64,000 nucleotides of DNA. Origin: Halobacillus litoralis (GTDB lineage Bacteria > Bacillota > Bacilli > Bacillales > Halobacillaceae). The stretch lies in assembly GCF_009856415.1 (NCBI RefSeq), contig NZ_WMEZ01000006.1, positions 62,001-126,000 of the forward strand, read 5' to 3'. Shown here piece after piece: positions 1 to 8,837 of this stretch. Position numbers and translations under genes: made by a program. How positions within the stretch are numbered: the first letter of the stretch is position 1; each line of letters opens with the position of its first letter. Below the pieces are notes generated by a model, which did no database searches, had not been told where the DNA came from, and worked only from the letters and a program-made list of their open reading frames with translations.

Positions 1-346
1 CTGCCCCACTGAAAAACGTTGCAGCAAAGCCTGTCAGAAAGCTGCTTGCGAAAAACACCCATGGATCAAAGGCGAAAATTAATAGGCCGTGGGCAAGGAT
101 GCTGAGAACGGAACCGATAAGAAAGGCATGTTTGGCCCCAAACCGGTCGGCGATGACCCCAGTAGGAATTTCCCCGAAGAGCACTCCTATACTGAAGAAG
201 GTCATGACGAGAAGGATCATCGTTTCATCAAGGCCCCTCGCAAAATAAAATAGCGTAAGGACAGGCTGGATGAAGCGGAAGTTGCCGAAAATTTCTGACC
301 AGAATAAAAGTCGTATGTTATAGGATGCTAACGTATTCTTTTTCAA
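1..346 (-). CDS. MFS transporter, N-terminal part (runs off the left edge)
   Basis: The reverse strand encodes about 115 residues beginning at a TTG codon (344-346) preceded by an AGGAGG at 354-359. The protein starts with a short charged tail and then alternating hydrophobic helices. Between helices 2 and 3 it carries GEIPTGVIADRFG, a clear version of the major facilitator motif A (G-x3-D-R-x-G). This identifies a proton- or ion-driven membrane transporter of the MFS; the substrate cannot be told from one quarter of the protein. It is divergent from noc. In B. subtilis rsmG occupies this position, so the gene is out of the usual context. Confidence 0.8.
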   Translation of the reverse strand, partial: MKKNTLASYNIRLLFWSEIFGNFRFIQPVLTLFYFARGLDETMILLVMTFFSIGVLFGEIPTGVIADRFGAKHAFLIGSVLSILAHGLLIFAFDPWVFFASSFLTGFAATFFSGA

Positions 347-543
347 GATGTTTCCTCCTGCAATGTAAAATCAGATGCAAGCAGGAGATCAAGCGTAGGT
401 GAAAATTAAGTAGCTCTCCCCCCTGCTGATTGAGTGAAACGTTCTGTGGAATTTTTTTGCATGTGTAGATCCTCCTAAAAATTAGTCCAATTCTATATAT
501 TATTCATCCCTGCCCTATATTCCTCCCTAACTTCTCACACTAA

Positions 544-580
544 AGCTCCCTATTCTTGAAGACTCAGTTTCGAGACTTTT
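544..580 (-). repeat. Solo end of the dispersed 157-165 bp intergenic element
   Basis: The 37 bases match the reverse complement of the right end of the elements at 10087-10243 and 30651-30815 almost base for base, starting AGCTCCCTATTCTTGAAGAC. Only one terminus is present; I could not find the second end in the following 200 bases. It lies in the 562-base gap between the MFS gene and noc, which otherwise holds only the weak noc promoter and the hairpin described separately. Confidence 0.7.
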
Positions 581-767
581 AATCCTGGTATGTTATTTAG
601 AAAGTTTTAGGACTTAGAAAATCTATCGACTTGATTTGTCAGGAAAAGTCATGAAACAGAGACGGTCAAATGGCGGAAAAATACGTTTCTTAGTAGGATA
701 ATTCGCGTTTTCGACAAAGCTGACGAGCAATTATTCAATCTTGGAGATACTTTTCATAGATTAAATG

Positions 768-776
768 TGATAAAAT
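768..776 (+). promoter_or_regulatory. Possible extended -10 promoter for noc
   Basis: TGATAAAAT fits an extended -10 element (TGn followed by TAAAAT). There is no convincing -35 at the normal distance. It is the best candidate upstream of both the hairpin at 807-838 and the noc gene. Confidence 0.3.
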
Positions 777-806
777 GAATAGAGAAATGAAAAACGGCAT
801 ACGTAC

Positions 807-838
807 GCGCAGCAGCTCAGTAGCCTGCGGCGCTTTTT
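807..838 (+). terminator. Terminator-like hairpin inside the noc upstream region
   Basis: GCGC-A-GCAG (807-815) pairs with CTGC-G-GCGC (825-833) around a 9-base loop and is followed by TTTTT. No gene ends upstream on this strand, so it either marks the end of a lost gene or acts as an attenuator ahead of noc. Confidence 0.55.
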
Positions 839-908
839 ATGTTTCAAAATATAGGGTATATACAAATAAAACAGCGTATGCTCGATCGTATAAAGGTGGT
901 GTCTGATC

Positions 909-1775
909 GTGTTACATCCTTTTGGTCGTTTGTTCGGGCTAGGGGACAAACCGGATTCGGATAATGACAACAATGAAGAAGAAGGCTACAACCCCGACGA
1001 GGTTGTACAAGTTCCAGTCGAACGCGTGCAGCCCAACCGTTACCAACCTCGAGCGATTTTCAACAACGAGAAGATTAGCGAACTCGCCCAGACGATACAT
1101 ACGCATGGGATGATTCAGCCGATCGTTCTCCGTCGGTTAAATGAAGAAGAATATGAGTTGATCGCCGGTGAACGTAGGTGGCGTGCCGTCCAGTCTCTGG
1201 GTTGGGAAACGGTCCCTGCGATTATCCGCGAGATGAATGATTCACAAACGGCCTCTGTCGCTCTTATTGAAAACTTACAGCGGGAAGAATTGACCGTTAT
1301 TGAAGAAGCTGTCGCGTATGCGAAGCTTTTGGAACTGCATCAGATTACGCAGGAAGCCTTGGCGCAACGGCTGGGGAAAAGTCAATCGACCATTGCGAAT
1401 AAATTGCGTCTTTTGAAATTACCGGAGTCTGTCCAACAGGCGGTTATGGATAAGAAGATTACGGAACGTCATGCAAGGGCTTTGATTGCTTTAAAAGATG
1501 AGGAGCAACAGGAAAAGATTTTAGCTGAAATCATTGAAAAGCAGTTGAACGTGAAACAGACAGAAGAGCGGATTGCTAAATTGAATGACCCGGCACCAAA
1601 GAAAAAGAAACCGAAGATGAAAGGCGTCAATAAGGATATGCGTATTGCGATGAATACGATACGCCAATCTTTGACAATGGTGACGGATACGGGAATCGAT
1701 TTAGAAACGGACGAAGAAGATCACGACGATTATTACCAGATCACAATAAAGATTCCAAAAGGGAAGAAAAAATAG
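909..1775 (+). CDS. noc: Nucleoid occlusion protein Noc (ParB-like)
   Basis: This 288-residue protein binds DNA sites across the chromosome and stops FtsZ rings from forming over the nucleoid. The sequence begins [14 protein letters not shown], close to the N-terminal amphipathic membrane-targeting helix known for B. subtilis Noc. It then has the ParB N-domain with the CTP-binding box GERRWRA (about residue 90), the [16 protein letters not shown] segment, and a helix-turn-helix near residues 145-170 ([22 protein letters not shown]). Lysine-rich linker and C-terminal dimerisation region follow. The GTG start is set by the AAAGGTGG upstream and by homology of the N terminus. It sits directly before soj-spo0J, as in relatives. 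It is distinguished from Spo0J by the N terminus and by the tryptophan in GERRWRA. Confidence 0.95.
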   Translation: MLHPFGRLFGLGDKPDSDNDNNEEEGYNPDEVVQVPVERVQPNRYQPRAIFNNEKISELAQTIHTHGMIQPIVLRRLNEEEYELIAGERRWRAVQSLGWETVPAIIREMNDSQTASVALIENLQREELTVIEEAVAYAKLLELHQITQEALAQRLGKSQSTIANKLRLLKLPESVQQAVMDKKITERHARALIALKDEEQQEKILAEIIEKQLNVKQTEERIAKLNDPAPKKKKPKMKGVNKDMRIAMNTIRQSLTMVTDTGIDLETDEEDHDDYYQITIKIPKGKKK

Positions 1776-1787
1776 TAGCCTGAACGA

Positions 1788-1822
1788 CCCATCTTGACTT
1801 ATGTGGAGATGGGGCTTTTTTT
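1788..1822 (+). terminator. Rho-independent terminator after noc
   Basis: CCCATCT (1788-1794) pairs with AGATGGG (1807-1813), followed by a run of T. It separates noc from the soj-spo0J pair. Confidence 0.8.
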
Positions 1823-1891
1823 AAGTCATTTTACCTAATGCTTTCAATAAAATGGTAGAATGATAAAAAAGATAGTGAGGCAGGTGACATC

Positions 1892-2665
1892 ATGGGGAAA
1901 GTGATTTCAATCGCCAATCAAAAAGGCGGCGTCGGAAAGACAACGACGGCCGTCAATTTAAGTGCATGTCTTGCGCATTTGAATAATAAAGTCCTTTTGG
2001 TGGATATTGATCCTCAGGGGAATGCGACTAGTGGAATTGGTGTGGAAAAAGGAGATATGGATCGGTGTGTCTATGACGTACTCGTCGATGATGTGAAAGC
2101 GGATGATGTCAAGACGAATACGATTGTAACTAACCTTGATACCATCCCGGCAACTATTCAATTGGCTGGAGCGGAAATAGAATTGGTCCCGATTATTTCC
2201 CGGGAAGTAAAGTTGAAAAAAGCACTGGATGAAATTAAAAATGATTATGATTATATTATTATCGACTGCCCCCCTTCTCTCGGCCTTTTAACATTGAATG
2301 CTTTAACCGCCTCTGATTCCGTTTTAATCCCTGTACAATGTGAATATTACGCCCTTGAAGGCTTGAGCCAGCTTTTGAATACGGTACGCCTCGTTCAGAA
2401 GCATATGAACTATAATTTGATGATTGAAGGTGTACTTATGACGATGCTTGATGCCCGCACGAACCTCGGCATCCAAGTTGTAGATGAAGTGAAGAAATAC
2501 TTTCGGGACCGTGTGTATCGATCGATTATCCCTCGGAATGTTCGTCTAAGCGAAGCGCCCAGTCACGGGAGACCAGCGATTCTTTATGATGCCAAATCAC
2601 GTGGCGCAGAAGTATATTTAGATTTAGCAAAGGAAGTGATTGTGAATGCCGAAAGGGTTAGGTAG
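1892..2665 (+). CDS. soj: Chromosome partitioning ATPase Soj (ParA)
   Basis: A 257-residue ParA-family ATPase that works with Spo0J and parS in origin segregation and controls DnaA activity. The deviant Walker A motif KGGVGKTT is at residues 11-18, the Walker A' stretch [13 protein letters not shown] at about 34-46, and the Walker [10 protein letters not shown] near 122-130. The short N terminus without a DNA-binding domain is typical of chromosomal type Ib ParA. The ATG follows an AGGCAGGTGAC ribosome site. The 3' end overlaps the spo0J start by 20 bases, so the two are translated as one unit. A near-consensus Noc-binding sequence lies inside the gene at 2195-2208. Confidence 0.97.
   Translation: MGKVISIANQKGGVGKTTTAVNLSACLAHLNNKVLLVDIDPQGNATSGIGVEKGDMDRCVYDVLVDDVKADDVKTNTIVTNLDTIPATIQLAGAEIELVPIISREVKLKKALDEIKNDYDYIIIDCPPSLGLLTLNALTASDSVLIPVQCEYYALEGLSQLLNTVRLVQKHMNYNLMIEGVLMTMLDARTNLGIQVVDEVKKYFRDRVYRSIIPRNVRLSEAPSHGRPAILYDAKSRGAEVYLDLAKEVIVNAERVR
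2195..2208. promoter_or_regulatory. Candidate Noc-binding site inside soj
   Basis: ATTTCCCGGGAAGT differs at one base from the palindromic Noc-binding consensus ATTTCCCGGGAAAT known in B. subtilis. It is within coding sequence, so chance coding constraint cannot be excluded. Confidence 0.5.
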
Positions 2666-3494
2666 TAAAGGCCATGAGGCTTTAGGCGCTTTTTTCAACA
2701 ACCAGACATCAACAGAAGAAATTCAACACGTAGCGATAAAAGACTGTCGTCCGAACCCTTATCAACCTCGCAAGCAGTTTGAACAAGAAGCTTTGGAAGA
2801 ATTAAAACAATCCATTGCAGAACACGGCATCCTCCAACCTTTGATTGTCAGGAAGAGCATCAAAGGTTATGAAATTGTGGTCGGCGAGCGTCGTTTTCGC
2901 GCAGCGCAAAAAGCCGGTCTCACTCATGTACCTGCTATTGCCAGGGAAATGTCGGATGAACAAATGATGGAGATCGCTTTGCTTGAGAACTTACAGAGGG
3001 AAGATCTTTCTCCTATTGAAGAGGCAAAGTCGTACGAACAACTGATTGAAGAACTCGGTGTCACCCAGGATGAGCTATCTAAACGCTTGGGTAAAAGCCG
3101 CTCTCATATCGCCAACCTTATCCGTCTCTTGGCTTTGCCTAAAGCGGTGACAGATAAAATTAATAAAGGCACTCTATCCATGGGACATGGGCGTGCTCTA
3201 TTGGGTGTGAAGGATCATGTTCTACAATTGGAGTTGGTGAAGAAAATTGAGGCCGAAGCTTTAAATGTGCGACAGGTGGAACGGTTGATCCATGACATGG
3301 CGAACCAGCCTTCGAAAAAGAAAGAGAAGAAACCTCGAGATATCTTTTTGCAGGAACGTGAGAAGAATTTGAAAGAACGCCTGGGGACAGGAGTGAAAAT
3401 CCATAAAGGAAAACGTAAAGGGAAAATCGAAATCGAGTTCAAGAACAATGAAGATTTAGAACGAATTATCGATTTGTTTGCAGATAAAGAGTAA
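2646..3494 (+). CDS. spo0J: Chromosome partitioning protein Spo0J (ParB)
   Basis: A 282-residue ParB-family CTPase clamp that loads at parS sites, recruits SMC and stimulates Soj. Visible elements: the N-terminal Soj-interacting basic segment [13 protein letters not shown], the N-domain with GERRFRA (about residue 80), the [16 protein letters not shown] segment, a helix-turn-helix near residues 138-160 ([22 protein letters not shown]), and a lysine-rich linker before the C-terminal dimer domain. Length matches the family. The ATG overlaps the end of soj and is preceded by AGGAAGTGATTGTG. Two near-consensus parS sites occur in this window, at 28950 and 47004. Confidence 0.97.
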   Translation: MPKGLGSKGHEALGAFFNNQTSTEEIQHVAIKDCRPNPYQPRKQFEQEALEELKQSIAEHGILQPLIVRKSIKGYEIVVGERRFRAAQKAGLTHVPAIAREMSDEQMMEIALLENLQREDLSPIEEAKSYEQLIEELGVTQDELSKRLGKSRSHIANLIRLLALPKAVTDKINKGTLSMGHGRALLGVKDHVLQLELVKKIEAEALNVRQVERLIHDMANQPSKKKEKKPRDIFLQEREKNLKERLGTGVKIHKGKRKGKIEIEFKNNEDLERIIDLFADKE

Positions 3495-3601
3495 AAGCTG
3501 GAGATTTTAGAGATCTCTGGTTCTTTCTTTTTTATGGAACAATTCCTCTTTGCTCTCCTTGGAGAAATCAAGAAAAAGAAAAAGATAATGGAGAGATTGC
3601 A

Positions 3602-4306
3602 ATGGTTTTATTTGGAGCGTTAGTTAACGGTTTGTGTATATTCGTCGGTACATTGCTAGGGCTTTTCTTCACAAAGATTCCGGAGCGGTACAAAGAAACG
3701 GTTATGAGCGGTGTGGGGCTTGTCGTCCTTTTAATTGGCCTGCAAATGGCGTTTGAAACAGAAAACATCGTCATCGTCCTGCTCAGCTTGCTTTCTGGTG
3801 CAATCATCGGTGAGGCGATCCATCTGGAAGATAAGCTTGAATACATCGGTCGCTGGATTGAAAGAAAATTTACAAAGCCCAATCAAACCTCAAGTGTTGC
3901 TCAAGGTTTTATTACCGCTTCGCTCATTTTTGTCATCGGTGCTCTCGCCGTGATCGGTGCGCTTGACAGTGGACTCCGTAATGATCATGAAGTGTTGATC
4001 ACAAAAGCAATCATTGATGGTTTTGTCTCTCTTGTGCTGACGTCCACCCTTGGCATCGGCGTGATTTTTTCCATTATTCCCGTCGTCCTTTATGAAGGAT
4101 CCATTGCCCTTTTAGCCACACAAATCAATAACTGGATCCCCCAGCATATGCTCGACCTGTTTATTATTGAAATGACGGCAACCGGTGGTTTGATGATTGT
4201 AGCCATCGGCCTGAATTTGTTGAAATTGACCAAAATCCGTGTGGCGAATTTATTACCAGCTTTACTTACGGTCGGCATCATTTTGACGATTGCCGAATGG
4301 TTTTAA
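3602..4306 (+). CDS. DUF554 family membrane protein (YdfK/YqgA-like)
   Basis: A 234-residue polytopic membrane protein with about seven hydrophobic segments. The N terminus (VLFGALVNGLCIFVGTLLGL), the GVGLVVLLIGLQMAF segment and the glycine-rich region near residue 120 (GALAVIGALDSGLRND) are typical of the DUF554 family, whose biochemical role is not established; transport is often assumed. The ATG at 3602 has GGAGAGATTGCA in front. It follows spo0J by 107 bases on the same strand, where B. subtilis carries a different membrane gene, and it converges on yyaC. Confidence 0.85.
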   Translation: MVLFGALVNGLCIFVGTLLGLFFTKIPERYKETVMSGVGLVVLLIGLQMAFETENIVIVLLSLLSGAIIGEAIHLEDKLEYIGRWIERKFTKPNQTSSVAQGFITASLIFVIGALAVIGALDSGLRNDHEVLITKAIIDGFVSLVLTSTLGIGVIFSIIPVVLYEGSIALLATQINNWIPQHMLDLFIIEMTATGGLMIVAIGLNLLKLTKIRVANLLPALLTVGIILTIAEWF

Positions 4307-4309
4307 GCG

Positions 4310-4936
4310 TCATTGAATGCTTTTTTTGAAGTTTGTGGAAGATGTTGTGAACGTGTGGAAAGGCTTCGTTTCCATATGAACCTGCTTCCTTTTCGCTTCA
4401 GTTAATTGGATAGCGGCCGCTACTTTTGCTGCCATCTGCATCACGACATGCAGTCTTGTATTCTGCAAGACCACATGCTCCATAAATCCACTGACATTGA
4501 CCATTCCGCTAATGTGTAGTTGACCTACAGGCGGAAGGTCTTTTTTTAATGCCGATCCCGGGTTTAACGAACCTTTCCCAAGCACAACAGATCCGACTGA
4601 TGATGATTTACCAAGGCATGCGTCAATCGCAAGAATATAAGGGCTCGGATGGTTTCTCCTGATTTCAGCTAATCGTTCCTTCAGATTCAATGCATGCAAA
4701 GGTTCCTCAAGTGTGCCATATATATGGAACGTTTCTAGTGCATGATCGTGGAGCATCGAACCCACCAAAGGCCCGAAGGAATCTCCTGTTGATCTGTCCG
4801 TGCCGATACAGGCGATTACGATATCTTTGGAAGGTGGAAGCCATTCTTGCAAGTAAGTGCTCAACAAATCGCTCATGGTTGGATCGTCGGTGTTTACGCG
4901 TTTCTCTTCTTTTGAAAACTTGTCCTTGAAATTCAT
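4310..4936 (-). CDS. yyaC: Spore protease-like protein YyaC (DUF1256)
   Basis: About 208 residues. The family resembles the GPR germination protease fold and is found in spore formers; its exact substrate is not settled. The core shows VIACIGTDRSTGDSFGPLVG (about 40-59), the segment ILAIDACLG (near 99-107), and GQLHISGMVNVSG (near 138-150), all typical of DUF1256 proteins. I chose the ATG at 4934-4936 because GGAGGAG lies 5-6 bases upstream; an earlier in-frame ATG would put the ribosome site inside the gene. It is transcribed against its neighbours. Its presence close to spo0J matches B. subtilis and supports an endospore-forming host. Confidence 0.88.
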   Translation of the reverse strand: MNFKDKFSKEEKRVNTDDPTMSDLLSTYLQEWLPPSKDIVIACIGTDRSTGDSFGPLVGSMLHDHALETFHIYGTLEEPLHALNLKERLAEIRRNHPSPYILAIDACLGKSSSVGSVVLGKGSLNPGSALKKDLPPVGQLHISGMVNVSGFMEHVVLQNTRLHVVMQMAAKVAAAIQLTEAKRKQVHMETKPFHTFTTSSTNFKKSIQ

Positions 4937-5025
4937 AGCTTCTCCTCCAGACACATAGTAGTAACAGTATATAAGGTTGTCCGCGGTTCTATACGTGACA
5001 AATACATAGATGTGGAGGAACGGTC

Positions 5026-6045
5026 ATGTTAAAAGCAGGGTTCAAGTGGATGTTCTTAATCATAGGGACAATGATTGGTGCCGGGTATGCTTCTGGAAGA
5101 GAGCTTTGGCAGTTTTTTGGACATGATAGCAGCTTGGCGATTCTCTTGTTCTCTCTCATGTTCATCTTTTCATGTAAAGCTATACTGGATATCAGTTTCA
5201 AGAAACAAACCGGGCACTATTTACCCGTTCTCCGGGCAGTTGTCGGTAAACACTTGACCGGTGTCTATGACTGGATGATCATCATTTATCTTTTTACAAC
5301 GACCGTCATCATGCTGGCAGGAAGCGGCGCCACGTGGCAGGCTTTCAACTTTTCCTATCGAATTGGCGTTCTTGCTATTGTTATTCCTCTGATTCTTTTG
5401 TTCGTCTGGGATGTGAAAGGGATTGTCATCGTGAACAGCTTTGTGCTTCCCCTGCTCATATCAGGGCTTCTGTTCGTTTTGATTTTGTTTATCAGGGATC
5501 AACAGCTGTCTCTTTTTGGACATGTCCATGAGATGAGCAACTGGATGTCGGCTTTTCCGTTTACAGCGTTGAACATCCTTCCACTTATCGCTGTTCTAGG
5601 TGCCATCGGTAACCAAGTTCGAAACAAAGGGGAAATTTGGATTGCAAGTGTCGGCAGTGGGGTTATTCTTGGAGCGGTTTCTTATCTTTACAACAACAGC
5701 CTGATCCAAATATCGGAAGACATCATTTTGTATGAAATCCCCCTTTTCGCGATTTTAAAACATTACCCGTATGAAATGATGCTTTTCATGTCGCTCATGC
5801 TTTGGATCGCGATCTTTACAACGGCTGCCTCAGGGACGCTCGGACTTGTAACGAGATTCAGAGAATACGTGAGACAACCCCTTTGGATTCTGGCGATGGC
5901 GGTCATCGCTCTCATGCTTCCTTTTACATCATTCGGATTCTCGACACTCATTGAATATTTGTATCCGTTATACGGCATCCTGAACCTTTATGTTTTAGTT
6001 TCCCTTCTTTTATACCCCCTTCTTTCCCGATTCAAAATTCGCTAG
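5026..6045 (+). CDS. YkvI-like membrane transporter
   Basis: A 339-residue integral membrane protein with about ten hydrophobic helices. The opening FKWMFLIIGTMIGAGYASGREL is the signature of the YkvI family, a branch of the amino acid/polyamine/cation superfamily in which the GTMIGAGYASG loop breaks helix 1 and would bind substrate. No substrate is established. A good ribosome site (GTGGAGGAAC) precedes the ATG at 5026. It is divergent from yyaC and is followed 52 bases later by the MscS gene, so these may be co-transcribed. Confidence 0.8.
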   Translation: MLKAGFKWMFLIIGTMIGAGYASGRELWQFFGHDSSLAILLFSLMFIFSCKAILDISFKKQTGHYLPVLRAVVGKHLTGVYDWMIIIYLFTTTVIMLAGSGATWQAFNFSYRIGVLAIVIPLILLFVWDVKGIVIVNSFVLPLLISGLLFVLILFIRDQQLSLFGHVHEMSNWMSAFPFTALNILPLIAVLGAIGNQVRNKGEIWIASVGSGVILGAVSYLYNNSLIQISEDIILYEIPLFAILKHYPYEMMLFMSLMLWIAIFTTAASGTLGLVTRFREYVRQPLWILAMAVIALMLPFTSFGFSTLIEYLYPLYGILNLYVLVSLLLYPLLSRFKIR

Positions 6046-6097
6046 AAACCTGTTAGAATAGATGTCATATTCATAGACGGAAACAGGGGGGAAAGCG

Positions 6098-7045
6098 GTG
6101 GCCGGGGCTACAAATGTAGTAGATGATGCGAAAACGGCGGTAGAGGATGCAAAAACGAAATGGGAGCAGGTGGTGGACTACGTTACGGGACCTGAGTTAT
6201 GGTTTTCCGTAGCTTTCGGGGCGATTCGTATTGCTCTAATTTTATTGGTCTCCTTTTTAATCATTCGAATTGGAAGGAGAGTCATCACCCAGTTTTTTGC
6301 CAACAAAAGGCGCGGGCCTTTTCGGATTACTGAACGAAGAGAAGCCACGCTCAATAAATTGGTTTTGAACACAATGTCTTATGTTGTGTACTTTATGGCC
6401 TTCATCATGATTCTTGAAACGTTCAACTTTGAAGTCGGTGCTTTACTTGCCGGAGCTGGTGTGGCAGGTCTTGCCATCGGTTTCGGGGCGCAGAACCTTG
6501 TCCGTGATATTATTTCTGGTTTCTTCATCATTTTTGAAGATCAGTTCTCTGTCGGGGATTATATCCAGACTTCTGGCGTAGAGGGTTTTGTTGAGGAAGT
6601 CGGTCTCCGAACAACGAAAGTAAAGGCGTGGACAGGGGAAGTTCATATCCTTCCTAATGGGAATGTCACACAGGTGACGAACTTTTCTGTGCATAACAGC
6701 ATTGCCGTCGTTGATGTAAGCATCGCTTACGAGGAGGACATTGAAGCCGCTGAAAAAGTGATTCAGGAATTATTGAAAGAAATGCCGCAACGATATGAAT
6801 CGATGCTGAATGTCCCTGAACTGCTTGGCGTCCAAACACTTGGGGCATCGGATGTCGTCATGCGTATCATATGTGAAGTGAATCCAATGGAGCACTGGGC
6901 AATGGCCCGGGTGATCCGCAAAGAAGTGAAGAACAGACTCGATGCGGAAGGAATCGAGATTCCATTCCCTCGTATGGTGATGTATTCACGTGACGAAGAG
7001 CCGAACGAGCCTTTGGATCAAGGAGAAAAAGGAGGAGTTTCCTGA
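6098..7045 (+). CDS. Small-conductance mechanosensitive channel (MscS family)
   Basis: A 315-residue MscS-type channel that opens under membrane tension and releases solutes during hypo-osmotic shock, which would matter to a halophile. After an amphipathic N terminus there are three helices; the pore-lining TM3 is GALLAGAGVAGLAIGFGAQNLVRD, with the usual Gly/Ala packing, followed by the beta domain (FEDQFSVGDYIQ) and the C-terminal alpha/beta vestibule. The GTG start at 6098 follows GGGGGGAAAGC. The TGA stop overlaps the next ATG (TGATG), so translation of yyzM is coupled to it. Confidence 0.92.
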   Translation: MAGATNVVDDAKTAVEDAKTKWEQVVDYVTGPELWFSVAFGAIRIALILLVSFLIIRIGRRVITQFFANKRRGPFRITERREATLNKLVLNTMSYVVYFMAFIMILETFNFEVGALLAGAGVAGLAIGFGAQNLVRDIISGFFIIFEDQFSVGDYIQTSGVEGFVEEVGLRTTKVKAWTGEVHILPNGNVTQVTNFSVHNSIAVVDVSIAYEEDIEAAEKVIQELLKEMPQRYESMLNVPELLGVQTLGASDVVMRIICEVNPMEHWAMARVIRKEVKNRLDAEGIEIPFPRMVMYSRDEEPNEPLDQGEKGGVS

Positions 7046-7239
7046 TGGCTGATAAATCCTATGAGTTGAATGATATTGTTCAGATGAAAAAACCTCACCC
7101 CTGCGGCGAGAACCGTTGGAAGATCATCCGTATGGGTGCAGACATCCGAATTAAATGTGAGGGATGCGGCCACAGCGTGCTCGTACCTCGCAAGAAATTC
7201 GAAACGAAGATGAAAAAAGTTCTTGAGACAAGTGAGTGA
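7045..7239 (+). CDS. yyzM: DUF951 protein YyzM
   Basis: A 64-residue protein of the DUF951 family. It has HPCG near residue 20 and CEGCGHSVLVPR near 40, giving a possible zinc site formed by Cys/His, and the fold is probably a small beta barrel. Function is unknown; it is conserved next to ychF or mscS in Bacillaceae. Its ATG overlaps the stop of the MscS gene, and GGAGGAG in the end of that gene serves as ribosome site. Confidence 0.85.
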   Translation: MADKSYELNDIVQMKKPHPCGENRWKIIRMGADIRIKCEGCGHSVLVPRKKFETKMKKVLETSE

Positions 7240-7240
7240 T

Positions 7241-7275
7241 CCCCTCCCCCTTCTGTAACTCGGAGGGGGATTTTC
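7241..7275 (+). terminator. Terminator after yyzM
   Basis: A C-rich left arm (CCTCCCCC) pairs with GGAGGGGG around a short loop, followed by ATTTTCTT. The pairing includes a mismatch or G-U pair. Confidence 0.65.
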
Positions 7276-7336
7276 TTATGGGGATTTTTCATGTGAATTT
7301 ATGAACAGAAAGTCTGGTCCATGTAGCTTGATTGTC

Positions 7337-7481
7337 GGTGCCTGGCACCCATACCCATACACCAATGTACCACACTCGGACGCCACTAACGTGCATTTGT
7401 GAGTATTTGAACAGGAAACCTGGTACTCATGGAACACTTGTGGGTACCAGGTACAGAACGAGAAAAATGCGTACCCGGTAC
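7337..7481. repeat. Intergenic region with three short perfect palindromes of the type GGTRCC-n-GGYACC
   Basis: GGTGCCTGGCACC (7337-7349), GTACCAGGTAC (7444-7454) and GTACCCGGTAC (7471-7481) are all odd-length palindromes with a similar core; further half sites (CCTGGTAC, GGTACCC) lie between. The 477-base gap between yyzM and ychF holds no credible gene. The pattern resembles REP-type palindromes mobilised by TnpA-like transposases, but no transposase gene is in the window. Confidence 0.5.
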
Positions 7482-7636
7482 CCTTCACCGGTTTTTCATA
7501 CCGATACCAAAAAAGTTATTTGCAAACCAAATAAAAAGATCGTTCTTCTTCTCTTTCTCTATAAATATTGAATTGTTACTGTAGAAAAAGGAGTTATTTA
7601 GGAGAATTATCCGAAGCTTTCCCGTTTTTGCATAGG

Positions 7637-7665
7637 TTGTTATTTTCAAGTACAGAATCTATAAT
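7637..7665 (+). promoter_or_regulatory. Promoter of ychF
   Basis: TTGTTA (7637-7642) and TATAAT (7660-7665) with a 17-base spacer, 51 bases before the ychF start. Good sigma-A promoter. Confidence 0.7.
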
Positions 7666-7716
7666 TAAGTGGACTAACATGCATGTATGTAAATCCTTAA
7701 GGAGTGAAAGTCTCAT

Positions 7717-8814
7717 ATGGCACTAACAGCAGGAATCGTAGGTTTACCGAACGTAGGGAAATCTACGTTATTTAACGCAATTACACAAGCAGGCGCTTTG
7801 TCTGCCAACTATCCGTTCGCCACAATTGATCCGAACGTCGGGATCGTGGAAGTCCCGGATAGTCGTCTGGATAAGTTGACCGAGCTTGTGAACCCTAAGA
7901 AAACTGTACCGACAGCTTTTGAATTCACAGATATCGCGGGAATCGTCAAAGGCGCGAGTAAAGGGGAAGGTCTAGGAAACCAGTTCTTATCCCATATTCG
8001 CCAGGTGGATGCGATTTGTCACGTGGTACGTGCATTTGAAGATGAAAACATCACCCACGTATCCGGTCAGGTCGACCCGATTACCGATATCGAAACCATC
8101 AACCTTGAGCTGATTTTGGCCGACCTTGAAACCGTGTCGAAGCGCATGGATCGTGTTGCTAAAATGGCACGTCAAAAGGATAAAGAAGCAGTTGCAGAGT
8201 ATGCAGTGCTTGAAAAATTGAAAGAAGCATTGGAGGAGGAAACCCCTGCCCGTGCAGTCGAATTCAGCAGCGATCAAGAAAAGATCGTCAAAGGCCTTCA
8301 TCTATTGACTTCAAAGCCTATCCTCTATGTGGCGAATGTAAGTGAAGATGAAATCGGTGAAGCAGATAACGATCGAGTGAAACAAATTCGCGAATTTGCA
8401 GCAAAAGAAAATGCAGAAGTCATCGTGGTTTGTGCCAAAATCGAATCTGAAATCGCTGAGCTTGATAGCGAAGAAAAAGAAGAGTTCCTTGAGGATCTTG
8501 GGATTGAAGAATCCGGCCTTGATCAACTGATCAAAGCTACTTACAACTTACTTGGGCTGGCCACGTACTTTACGGCTGGTGAGCAGGAAGTCCGTGCGTG
8601 GACATTTAAAGAAGGCATGACAGCCCCACAGGCAGCCGGTATCATTCACACAGACTTCGAACGTGGGTTCATCCGTGCAGAGACGGTCTCTTATGATGAT
8701 CTCGTTGATGCAGGATCCATGGCTGTTGCCCGCGATCGTGGTCGTGTCCGTTTAGAAGGTAAAGAGTATTTAGTGAAAGATGGCGACGTTATCCATTTCC
8801 GTTTCAACGTATAA
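7717..8814 (+). CDS. ychF: Redox-regulated ATPase/GTPase YchF (Obg family)
   Basis: A 365-residue TRAFAC-class P-loop protein that binds ribosomes and prefers ATP in studied homologues. Motif G1 GLPNVGKST is at residues 8-16, G3 DIAG about 69-72, and the region ANVSE near 204-208 replaces a canonical NKxD, which explains relaxed nucleotide specificity. A coiled-coil insert spans about 130-170 and the C-terminal TGS domain includes FTAGEQEVRAWTF and IHTDFERGFIRAE. Start at ATG 7717 with AAGGAGTGAAAG upstream. It precedes rpsF as in B. subtilis (yyaF) but has its own promoter. Confidence 0.96.
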   Translation: MALTAGIVGLPNVGKSTLFNAITQAGALSANYPFATIDPNVGIVEVPDSRLDKLTELVNPKKTVPTAFEFTDIAGIVKGASKGEGLGNQFLSHIRQVDAICHVVRAFEDENITHVSGQVDPITDIETINLELILADLETVSKRMDRVAKMARQKDKEAVAEYAVLEKLKEALEEETPARAVEFSSDQEKIVKGLHLLTSKPILYVANVSEDEIGEADNDRVKQIREFAAKENAEVIVVCAKIESEIAELDSEEKEEFLEDLGIEESGLDQLIKATYNLLGLATYFTAGEQEVRAWTFKEGMTAPQAAGIIHTDFERGFIRAETVSYDDLVDAGSMAVARDRGRVRLEGKEYLVKDGDVIHFRFNV

Positions 8815-8837
8815 GCGAGGATCCTTCCGTTAAAAGG

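Noticed and set aside
701-715. Extra copy of the 21-bp repeat (TTCGACAAAGCT)
   Set aside because: A single short match of about 11 bases, expected by chance in a window this long.
7332-7571. 79-residue ORF in the yyzM-ychF gap
   Set aside because: Thr/His/Pro-rich reading of palindromic repeats, no ribosome site.
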